A DNA stretch of 11,711 nt from Campylobacterales bacterium (GTDB taxonomy: Bacteria > Campylobacterota > Campylobacteria > Campylobacterales > Sulfurovaceae), in NCBI GenBank assembly GCA_016937075.1, contig JAFGWQ010000183.1:1-11711 (forward strand), read 5' to 3'. Below are positions 6,475-11,711 of the stretch, piece by piece. How positions within the stretch are numbered: position 1 is the stretch's first letter; every line of letters begins with the position of its first letter. The notes under the pieces are model-generated. The model was not told the origin of the DNA, ran no database searches, and saw only the letters and a program-made list of their open reading frames with translations. The position numbers were made by a program, and so were the translations under genes.

Positions 6475-8289
6475 ATGCAAGATGTTATAGAGTGGTTTAG
6501 GGCCAATGGCGGAGTTAGGCTCATAGAAGAGCCTTTGGATGTGGAGCTTGAGATCCCGCATATTGCTTATTTGGAGATCAAAAAAGCCAATGCCTCCCCG
6601 CTTCTTTTTACTAGGCCTATCTCAAAACGTTTGGGTATAGAGTATGATATGCCGGTGTTCATGAATCTTTTTGCTTCCAAAAATTTGACCGAGAAGATAT
6701 TTGGCACTCATCCCGACAAGATAGCCGAAGATATCGGCTGGCTTCTCAAGATGAAACCTCCAAAGGCTTTGATAGAAAAAATTAAACTCTTACCGAAACT
6801 CTGGAAGCTCAAAAACGTATTTCCTAAAAGGTTATCAAGTAAAGGCGAATGTCAAGAAATCGTTTGGGATACTATAGATCTAGATAAATTGCCGATCTTG
6901 AAAACATGGAGTGAAGATGGCGGCAGATTTATTACTATGGGGCAGGTATATACACAAAGTATAGACGGCTCAGTGCAGAATCTAGGAATGTATCGCTTGC
7001 AGCAATATGATAAAAATCATTTAGGAATGCATTGGCAGATTCATAAAGATGGAGCCCACCTATTTCATGAGTATGCCAAAGCCGGCAAAAAAATGCCGGT
7101 TTCTGTAGCTATAGGAGGAGATCCGTTATATATCTGGTGCGGACAAGCTCCAATGCCTAGCGGTATGTTTGAATTATTGCTATACGGACTTATTAGGGGT
7201 AAAAATGCCAAACTAGTCAAATCCATAACAAATGATATTTTTGTACCCCATGATGTAGATATGATCATAGAAGGTTTTGTAGATCCTAGCCAGCGACAGA
7301 TTGAAGGTCCATTTGGCGATCATACAGGATATTACACTCTGCCCGAAGAATTTCCGGTAATGGAAGTAACGGCTATTACCACCAAGAAAAATCCAGTATT
7401 TCACGCTACCGTAGTAGGCAAACCACTGTTAGAAGATAAATATATGGGCTGGGGAACAGAGAGAATATTTTTGCCGCTTTTAAAACCAATGGCTCCTGAA
7501 CTTATAGATTACCATATGCCCGAAAACGGAGTGTTCCACAACTTGATCTTAGCAAAGATGCAACCTCTTTACAAAGGGCACGCCAAACAGTTTATGCATG
7601 CTTTTTGGGGAGTAGGGCAGATGAGTTTTGTCAAGCATGCTATATTTGTAGGTGAGGATTCTCCGGCTTTGACATCTTATGAAGCTTTGAGCGAACACAT
7701 ACTAAATAGATTGAGCAAAAAAAGCATATTTATCTCTGAAGGGATAGTGGATCATTTGGATCATTCAGCCGACGAACAGTTTGTGGGCGGTAAATTAGGA
7801 GTTGATGTTACCGGAGAAGAAGTATCAAGAGACATAGATCTCTTGAGTGATGATGATCTATTATCCAAAATGAGAGCTATTGATAATAATATCTTAGGCC
7901 TAAAACAATATATGACGCATACCGCAAATCCTATCTGTGTCATAAGCGTAGATAAAAAACGCTCTATGCTTCACCTTGGACAAACTCTGGCACATTTGAC
8001 AAATCATATTAAAATACTCATAATTGTAGATAAGCACAATAATGACCTGGATAATCCATATATGCTTATTTGGCGCGTAGTAAACAATATCGATGCCCTT
8101 AGGGATATTGCACTTGAGCCGTTTATTCTCATAGATGCAACCAATAAAAATCATCTTGATGGCTTCACTAGGGAATGGCCTGGCGATACACTTTGTGATG
8201 CAAACGTTCTAAAAAATTTAAAAGAGCGAGGTTTGGTCGAATATGATGAAGCTTTGATACGTAAATGGGGATTATTGGAATTTGAGTGA
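6475..8289 (+). CDS. ubiD: UbiD-family decarboxylase, menaquinone (MqnL-like) type
   Basis: A prenylated-FMN-dependent decarboxylase of 604 residues, longer than E. coli UbiD (about 497) and similar in size to the menaquinone decarboxylases of futalosine-pathway bacteria (SCO4490/MqnL type). It should remove the carboxylate from the prenylated naphthoate ring; the cofactor comes from a UbiX/MqnM partner not seen here. Key residues are Arg174 in NLGMYRLQ (169-176) and Glu277 and Asp282 in EGPFGDHTGYY (277-287), matching the catalytic Arg-Glu-Glu/Asp set of UbiD enzymes. No signal or membrane helix is seen. The start ATG follows hemC by 9 nt, with AAAGG (6464-6468) overlapping the hemC stop. 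The choice of menaquinone over ubiquinone is inferred from length and phylum. It ends the operon, 2 nt from the stop of the converging kinase gene. Confidence 0.9.
   Translation: MQDVIEWFRANGGVRLIEEPLDVELEIPHIAYLEIKKANASPLLFTRPISKRLGIEYDMPVFMNLFASKNLTEKIFGTHPDKIAEDIGWLLKMKPPKALIEKIKLLPKLWKLKNVFPKRLSSKGECQEIVWDTIDLDKLPILKTWSEDGGRFITMGQVYTQSIDGSVQNLGMYRLQQYDKNHLGMHWQIHKDGAHLFHEYAKAGKKMPVSVAIGGDPLYIWCGQAPMPSGMFELLLYGLIRGKNAKLVKSITNDIFVPHDVDMIIEGFVDPSQRQIEGPFGDHTGYYTLPEEFPVMEVTAITTKKNPVFHATVVGKPLLEDKYMGWGTERIFLPLLKPMAPELIDYHMPENGVFHNLILAKMQPLYKGHAKQFMHAFWGVGQMSFVKHAIFVGEDSPALTSYEALSEHILNRLSKKSIFISEGIVDHLDHSADEQFVGGKLGVDVTGEEVSRDIDLLSDDDLLSKMRAIDNNILGLKQYMTHTANPICVISVDKKRSMLHLGQTLAHLTNHIKILIIVDKHNNDLDNPYMLIWRVVNNIDALRDIALEPFILIDATNKNHLDGFTREWPGDTLCDANVLKNLKERGLVEYDEALIRKWGLLEFE
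7079..7102 (+). other. Terminator-like hairpin inside ubiD
   Basis: CCGGCA (7082-7087) pairs perfectly with TGCCGG (7094-7099). A G-T pair and two A-T pairs extend the stem to 9 bp (7079-7087 with 7094-7102). The loop is six A and the right arm ends in TTT. Within it is a run of seven A (7087-7093). It encodes AGKKMP, so it could be chance, but it is among the most stable local structures I see. Confidence 0.35.
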
Positions 8290-8320
8290 TATCAGTTCTT
8301 ATACCAAAGAGATATCGCTC
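8284..8320. terminator. Hairpin across the ubiD / kinase convergent junction
   Basis: GAGTGATATC (8284-8293) pairs with GATATCGCTC (8311-8320), 10 bp with one G-U pair when read on the + strand. After a 3-nt bulge, TCTT (8297-8300) pairs with AAGA (8307-8310) around a 6-nt loop. It covers both stop codons. There is no T tract on either side, so this would be a 3'-end-stabilising or Rho-assisted structure and not a classic intrinsic terminator. On the - strand the wobble becomes an A-C mismatch, so it should favour the ubiD transcript. Confidence 0.4.
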
Positions 8321-9785
8321 CTATCACAAATAAGCCCAACGCAATTTCTTTGAGATCTTTATCGTATAAAAGTATGAAAAAGCTACCCAATATAAGCAGT
8401 GCCGAGCTTAAAAGAGGCTTTATGTACTCTTTTAGTTCTTTTGATATCCAGTAAAGCTGATCTTTAGAAAGAGACACTTCTAACTCATCATTGGCGATCT
8501 TTTGCATAGAATGCTTCAGGTTTTGGATAAAAAACGGGGTGTCTTTGATATTTTCAATGATCATATCGAGTATCCCGTTTTGCGCACCTATAGCTTTAGG
8601 TATATTGCTTTGGAGGATTGGCAATATATCCTTGATGCCGTTAAAATTCTCTATATATGTTGTGCCGAGTCCTTCTATGATAGCACTGACTCTTAGTATA
8701 TATATGGCATCACTAGGAAGTTTGAACGGTAAATCTTTTGTAGATTCCAGCACGTCAAACGCTAATTGCTGCATAGATTCGCTGCTGAGATTTTCATCTG
8801 AAAAAATAGCGAACATTTTTGATGTAAATTCTGCCAGCTCCGCAGTGGGCGCTTCATAGGCAATTGTTCCCAAACGTTTGTTTGCACTAATGTAAAGTTC
8901 ATAGTTTTGCTCATGGGCTGCCTTGATAAGCTCGATTATAGCTATCCTGGTCTCGTTTGGCACTTTTTTGACCATGCCAAAATCTAGTAATATCAATTCG
9001 CCTTTTTTTGAAACTAGCAGGTTGCCAGGGTGCGGGTCAGCATGAAAGTAGCCTTTGATTAGCATTTGATCAGCATAAAAATTAACCAGTTTTGATATGA
9101 GAGGCTTAAAATCAATACCGCATGCAAGCAGATTTTTTTTGTCGTCAAACCTATAGCCTTCTTCGAAGCTCATTACTAATGCACTATCGCTACAATATTC
9201 TTCATAAGGCTCCGGAAACCTGATACCGCTATCTTTGTAAATTGCAGAAAACTCTTTTAAATTTTGCAGCTCTACACGAAAAGAGACTTCTTGGACGATC
9301 ATCTTGGAGAATTCACCGATAACTGCTTCGATAGAATTTTTGGTGTATGTGCTAAAAAGAGGTTTGAAAAGATCGTTAAAAAAATTTATGATCTTTATAT
9401 CAGCTCTTACTTGATTGGTTATGTCGAATCTACGCAATTTCACTGCTACTTTTGTGTTATCTTTTAGATATGCGACATGCACTTGACCTATCGAAGCAGA
9501 AGCAATGGGAACAGGGGAGAACTCTCGGAATATTTCCATATCTCCAAAGGCATCTTTGCAAACAGCAGCAAACTCACTCTCTTTCATTGGAGGAAGTTTG
9601 TCGTGAAGTTCTTTAAGTTCGTCAATATAATCTTTTGAGAAAAAATCAGACCTAGTAGCCAATACTTGAGCTAATTTGATAAAGCTGGCCCCGAGAGTAA
9701 TGATAGTTTGCTTTAAAGACTTTGGAGATAATGGTTTGAGACCCAAAAAGCTCTCTTTTTTCTTTATGATCAGATAAAGAGTCAT
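8292..9785 (-). CDS. ABC1/UbiB-type atypical kinase-like protein (AarF family)
   Basis: 497-residue ABC1/ADCK/UbiB family protein; relatives support quinone biosynthesis through ATPase or small-molecule kinase activity at the membrane. The N-terminal KxGQ motif appears as KLAQ (37-40) within FIKLAQVLATRSDFF, so the usual Gly is Ala. The Ala-rich nucleotide loop is IASASIGQV (94-102), the nucleotide lysine is Lys116 in VAVK, the ExD-region acids include Glu166 and Glu172, the catalytic loop is HADPHPGN (248-255), and the metal site is DFG (268-270). Two hydrophobic helices (about 457-474 and 478-495) close the protein, as in UbiB. ATG 9785 is the only canonical start, but no clear ribosome site precedes it. 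The open frame continues upstream to 9869, encoding UbiB-like residues (NPFRVYAIF), so the N-terminus is uncertain. The phasin-like gene lies 44 nt upstream. Confidence 0.88.
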   Translation of the reverse strand: MTLYLIIKKKESFLGLKPLSPKSLKQTIITLGASFIKLAQVLATRSDFFSKDYIDELKELHDKLPPMKESEFAAVCKDAFGDMEIFREFSPVPIASASIGQVHVAYLKDNTKVAVKLRRFDITNQVRADIKIINFFNDLFKPLFSTYTKNSIEAVIGEFSKMIVQEVSFRVELQNLKEFSAIYKDSGIRFPEPYEEYCSDSALVMSFEEGYRFDDKKNLLACGIDFKPLISKLVNFYADQMLIKGYFHADPHPGNLLVSKKGELILLDFGMVKKVPNETRIAIIELIKAAHEQNYELYISANKRLGTIAYEAPTAELAEFTSKMFAIFSDENLSSESMQQLAFDVLESTKDLPFKLPSDAIYILRVSAIIEGLGTTYIENFNGIKDILPILQSNIPKAIGAQNGILDMIIENIKDTPFFIQNLKHSMQKIANDELEVSLSKDQLYWISKELKEYIKPLLSSALLILGSFFILLYDKDLKEIALGLFVIGAISLWYKN

Positions 9786-9790
9786 TAAAA

Positions 9791-9805
9791 ATGCAAATAT
9801 TGCAT
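9791..9805. repeat. Inverted repeat ATGCAA-N3-TTGCAT before the kinase start
   Basis: A perfect 6-bp inverted repeat with a 3-bp centre lies 5 nt upstream of the ATG at 9785, between the candidate -10 box and the start codon. It could be an operator or a small leader hairpin. On the - strand it also holds a six-codon mini-ORF (9805-9785) whose TAA overlaps the kinase ATG as TAATG. Confidence 0.35.
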
Positions 9806-9818
9806 AAACTCTAAAAGG

Positions 9819-9847
9819 ATTATAATAGCTTATTTTTTTGATGATAA
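9819..9847 (-). promoter_or_regulatory. Candidate promoter for the UbiB-like kinase gene
   Basis: Read on the - strand, TTATCA (9847-9842) and a perfect TATAAT (9824-9819) are separated by 17 nt. Transcription would start near 9812, giving a leader of about 27 nt before ATG 9785. The -35 element overlaps the last codons of the phasin-like gene. The kinase could thus be made both from this promoter and by read-through. Confidence 0.45.
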
Positions 9848-10102
9848 TTCCTCTTTTAGTTTTGTTATATCATCTTTTGTAGCAACGCCTAATTCATCTA
9901 AAGCTTCTTTGATGGCATCCTTGATGGCATTTTTAGATTTTTCTTCGCTCTCTTTACCTTTGTCTGCAAGCGAAGTAAGAAAGCTTTTGGCATCCTCGGT
10001 TTTGATTTTGCCGCTCTCTTCTAGTTTTTTTATCTCTTCTTCTACTTTTTCTTTAAATATAGCAATAGCACCTATCCCGGTATGAAAAATATCTTTTAGC
10101 AT
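9830..10102 (-). CDS. Phasin-like small coiled-coil protein
   Basis: A 90-residue, highly charged helical protein. Residues 1-17 (MLKDIFHTGIGAIAIFK) form a mildly hydrophobic or amphipathic helix that could touch a membrane or granule surface. Residues 18-70 are Lys/Glu-rich helix, and residues 70-90 contain LGVATKDDITKLKEEL. This layout matches the small phasin/PhaF-like proteins (COG3937 type) that I recall next to AarF/UbiB kinases in clostridia and deltaproteobacteria. It also parallels E. coli UbiK in size and layout, though I see no clear sequence match. The start is firm: AAGGA (10113-10109) lies 6 nt before the ATG. It probably shares a transcript with the kinase gene. There is no PHA synthase here to support a storage-granule role, so a quinone-related accessory role is possible but unproven. 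Confidence 0.7.
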   Translation of the reverse strand: MLKDIFHTGIGAIAIFKEKVEEEIKKLEESGKIKTEDAKSFLTSLADKGKESEEKSKNAIKDAIKEALDELGVATKDDITKLKEELSSKK

Positions 10103-10121
10103 TTTTGATCCTTTTTTTATT

Positions 10122-10127
10122 ATTATA
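10122..10127 (-). promoter_or_regulatory. Candidate -10 box for the phasin-like gene
   Basis: A perfect TATAAT on the - strand (10127-10122) lies 19 nt upstream of the ATG at 10102, with no convincing -35. The leader would be only about 13 nt, with the ribosome site near its 5' end, as for the first gene of the operon at 97. The AT-richness of the gap makes chance matches easy. Confidence 0.4.
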
Positions 10128-10137
10128 ACTCTATTTT

Positions 10138-10178
10138 TTGATTTTTTGGCACTATTTTTTTATTGGATTCAAAATCAA
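10138..10178. repeat. Inverted repeat in the divergent promoter gap
   Basis: TTGATTTT (10138-10145) and AAAATCAA (10171-10178) are perfect 8-bp inverted copies separated by 25 nt, between the two divergent candidate promoters. It could be a split binding site for a regulator. In this very AT-rich gap (10103-10280) chance is also plausible. Confidence 0.25.
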
Positions 10179-10212
10179 TTAGATAACAAATAATAATTTA
10201 ATTTTATTTTCT

Positions 10213-10243
10213 TTGTTAAACATAAGTTTTAGTGTGCTAATAT
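10213..10243 (+). promoter_or_regulatory. Candidate promoter of the DUF948-like/YtxH-like pair
   Basis: An extended -10, TGCTAATAT, spans 10235-10243 (TGN plus TAATAT). A weak -35 TTGTTA lies at 10213-10218 with 19-nt spacing; the extended -10 can compensate for it. Transcription would start near 10250, about 31 nt before the ATG at 10281. Confidence 0.45.
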
Positions 10244-10280
10244 CTCTAATGGAAGATTTAGTTTAAAGCGAGGTCGAAAA

Positions 10281-10598
10281 ATGGATAATCAAGTTCTAAC
10301 ATGGCTTGTTGGTGTGATAGCATTTTGTATGGTTTTTGCTACTGTTATTGTAGTGCTCATCGGCATCAATGCAATAAAAATAATGAAGCGTGTAGATAGA
10401 CTTTTGCTTACTTCCCAAAATGATCTCACTCTTTTGTCCGGTCAAGCATTAAAAACACTCCATGAAATCAAAGTAGAGAGTAAAATACTTGCAGACCAAG
10501 CATCAATAGGCATTTCCAAAGCAGCAATCGGTACTTTTGTTGTCGGATCTATATATCGATTTCTTAAGAAAAAAAATGATTCTAGGAGTACACAATGA
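10281..10598 (+). CDS. Small membrane protein, DUF948 (YtxG)-like
   Basis: A 105-residue protein with one strong membrane helix at about residues 5-30, followed by a basic patch (KIMKRVDR) and a helical stretch (40-75) with regularly spaced Leu. A weaker hydrophobic segment (82-94) and a very basic end complete it. An N-terminal membrane anchor followed by a long helix is the layout of DUF948 proteins such as B. subtilis YtxG. The match is by pattern and by neighbour, not by a diagnostic motif. It should sit in the inner membrane. GAGG (10270-10273) is 7 nt before the ATG. The stop overlaps the next start as ATGA, so the two proteins are probably made together. The function is unknown to me. 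Confidence 0.7.
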   Translation: MDNQVLTWLVGVIAFCMVFATVIVVLIGINAIKIMKRVDRLLLTSQNDLTLLSGQALKTLHEIKVESKILADQASIGISKAAIGTFVVGSIYRFLKKKNDSRSTQ

Positions 10599-10900
10599 AT
10601 GATAATAGTTTGGTAAATTTTTTACTAGGAACAGCAATAGGCGGTGTGAGCGTATATTTTGCACTTAAACATCAAGATGAAATAATAGACAAATTCCATC
10701 AACTAGAAGAAGAGTATGCATTTGATCCTGATAATCTCATGGAGTCCGCAAAAGAAAAGATAGATGTTTTGACTAAAAATATACAATCAAAAGTTGAGCA
10801 GTTCAAGGAAGGTGTCATTGAAAACAAAGACGATGCCATAGATGCGATAATGCAGGAATTAACCCATCTTCGCAAGGAAGTGGCTAAGTTCAAGTCTTAA
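10595..10900 (+). CDS. YtxH-like membrane-anchored helical protein
   Basis: A 101-residue protein with a short N-terminal hydrophobic segment (about 6-23, LVNFLLGTAIGGVSVYFAL) that contains the GTAIGG glycine pattern common in YtxH-domain proteins. A long charged helix (25-100), likely coiled coil, follows. YtxH proteins are known mainly as general-stress proteins in Gram-positive bacteria, with no agreed biochemical role. The start has a strong AGGAG (10584-10588) 6 nt upstream and overlaps the preceding gene by 4 nt (ATGA). The 3' end overlaps the converging AI-2E-family gene by 11 nt. No terminator hairpin lies directly after the stop. Confidence 0.7.
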   Translation: MNDNSLVNFLLGTAIGGVSVYFALKHQDEIIDKFHQLEEEYAFDPDNLMESAKEKIDVLTKNIQSKVEQFKEGVIENKDDAIDAIMQELTHLRKEVAKFKS

Positions 10901-11711
10901 AGGCTTTTATTAAATGTCTATGTTTCAATACTCTTAAAAGGGTTGTGGCAAATGCCACGATCGCAGGACCAAGTATAATACCCCAAAATCCAAATGTGAT
11001 CAACCCTGCCATAATCGAGAAAAATATTAAAAAATCATTTACTGCTTTGTGTTCTTTATTTAATATCTTATTTAATAAATGATTAACTTTCTGCAAGACA
11101 AGAAGTCTTACTATATTGTCTATAAAAAATGATATCATTGCCCATGAGTAAATAAAGATGATCAGAGCATTCATGTAATTGCCGCCAAATAATTCTTTTA
11201 AAACTATCGGTACCCAAATCAATGTTGTTCCCACAATAGGCACAACGGATGTCACTGCTATCATGAGACCTAAAATCCACGGATTGTATCCATCAAAAAA
11301 ACTAATAAAAAGACCAAACGCTACTCCTTGAGTAATAGCAACACCTATGAGAGTATAAAATCCTGCAGCTGAAGTAGCTACCAAATCTGTTGCAAACTCT
11401 TGCAAGATAGTGCGTCTCATAGGTATGACAGGCACTATCGATAAAATTAAAGGCTTTTGATACCAGGAAAGTAAAAAGAAAAAAATAACAATCAATATCA
11501 TATCACCTATGGCTTTTAGGAAGTCAAGTAAACTATTGCCAAAATTTATAGCAATGGTGGAAATGATCTTATCCTGATTGACTATTAATTGTTGATTTAG
11601 GCTCCTTAATGGTTTTTCGATCCAATGCATAGAGTCGGGGATCAATGATAGCAGGTGTCCAAATTGTTGATAAAGCGTAATTCCCATTGAGATAATTTCT
11701 TTCGGATTTGA
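10890..11711 (-). CDS. AI-2E/PerM family membrane protein (5' end outside window)
   Basis: A polytopic membrane protein of the AI-2E transporter family (TqsA/YdiK/PerM). Members average about 350 residues; here 273 are visible, because the frame stays open from ATG 11687 through the window edge, adding at least SNPKEIIS upstream. That ATG is therefore internal, and the first membrane helices are missing from the window. Visible hydrophobic segments are LKAIGDMILIVIFFFLLSWY, one around AGFYTLIGVAITQG, one around GLMIAVTSVVPIVGTTLIW with the family's VPxVG motif, one leading to IDNIVRLLVL, and FGFWGIILGPAIVAF. Family substrates are disputed: AI-2 export is shown for TqsA, while other members act in Na+/H+ exchange. 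The substrate cannot be predicted. It is convergent with the YtxH-like gene and overlaps it by 11 nt. Confidence 0.88.
   Translation of the reverse strand, partial: SNPKEIISMGITLYQQFGHLLSLIPDSMHWIEKPLRSLNQQLIVNQDKIISTIAINFGNSLLDFLKAIGDMILIVIFFFLLSWYQKPLILSIVPVIPMRRTILQEFATDLVATSAAGFYTLIGVAITQGVAFGLFISFFDGYNPWILGLMIAVTSVVPIVGTTLIWVPIVLKELFGGNYMNALIIFIYSWAMISFFIDNIVRLLVLQKVNHLLNKILNKEHKAVNDFLIFFSIMAGLITFGFWGIILGPAIVAFATTLLRVLKHRHLIKAFKT
10941..10962 (+). other. Hairpin 41 nt past the ytxH-like stop
   Basis: GTGGC (10945-10949) pairs with GCCAC (10954-10958) around AAAT. Four more pairs outside, two of them G-U, lengthen the stem to 9 bp (10941-10949 with 10954-10962). No T tract follows. It lies inside the converging gene and could mark the 3' end of the two-gene transcript. 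Confidence 0.3.

Noticed and set aside
9830..10102. Antitoxin or phage protein reading of the small charged gene
   Set aside because: There is no toxin-like partner or mobile-element context; the composition and the kinase neighbour fit a phasin-like protein better.
10103..10280. A small RNA or hidden gene in the divergent gap
   Set aside because: The 178 nt are very AT-rich, contain no convincing open frame with a ribosome site, and show only promoters and a weak inverted repeat.
11685..11687. ATG as the true start of the AI-2E-family protein
   Set aside because: The frame stays open upstream to the window edge and the protein would lack the first membrane helices of the family.

Overview
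The window looks like chromosome of a Campylobacterota (epsilonproteobacterial) species of the Sulfurimonas/Sulfuricurvum/Helicobacter/Campylobacter kind. The reasons are the AT-rich sequence, the compact gene packing, a DUF2018 protein (a family I know only from this phylum), and the gene order polyprenyl synthase - hemA - proS - fxsA-like - hemC - ubiD. From memory, nearly the same order occurs in Campylobacter jejuni (around Cj0541-Cj0546), and a related cluster in Helicobacter pylori (around HP0237-HP0242). The genus cannot be fixed from this sequence alone.

Region 1 (1-8289, + strand) is one tight eight-gene operon. A probable terminator of an upstream gene (33-53) is followed by a TATAAT promoter (70-75). 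The genes are DUF2018, long-chain polyprenyl diphosphate synthase, glutamyl-tRNA reductase (hemA), prolyl-tRNA synthetase (proS), an FxsA-family membrane protein, a DsbC/DsbG-like exported disulfide oxidoreductase, porphobilinogen deaminase (hemC), and a UbiD-family decarboxylase of the menaquinone (futalosine-pathway) type. Gaps are 9 nt or less and four junctions overlap. One overlap is 71 nt, where the signal peptide of the Dsb protein is overprinted on the acidic tail of FxsA. The operon joins heme synthesis (hemA, hemC) with menaquinone side-chain supply and ring decarboxylation, which are the cofactors of an anaerobic or microaerobic respiratory chain.

Region 2 (8292-10102, - strand) converges on the operon with only 2 nt between the stop codons, and a hairpin covers the junction. 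It holds an ABC1/UbiB-type atypical kinase with two C-terminal membrane helices and, upstream of it, a 90-residue phasin-like coiled-coil protein. A UbiB-like kinase in a genome expected to make menaquinone, paired with a small helical protein, is the most interesting functional unit here.

Region 3 (10103-10280) is a divergent, very AT-rich regulatory gap with candidate promoters in both directions. Region 4 (10281-10900, + strand) is a two-gene unit. A DUF948-like one-helix membrane protein overlaps (ATGA) a YtxH-like protein, resembling the ytxG-ytxH pair of Gram-positive bacteria. Region 5 (10890-11711, - strand) is the C-terminal three quarters of an AI-2E/PerM-family membrane protein, cut by the window edge and overlapping ytxH tail to tail by 11 nt.

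I saw no tRNA, rRNA, CRISPR, insertion sequence or phage genes. This is mostly conserved housekeeping DNA. The best leads are the overprinted signal peptide, the UbiB-like kinase with its phasin-like neighbour and uncertain N-terminus, and the small membrane/coiled-coil gene pair.
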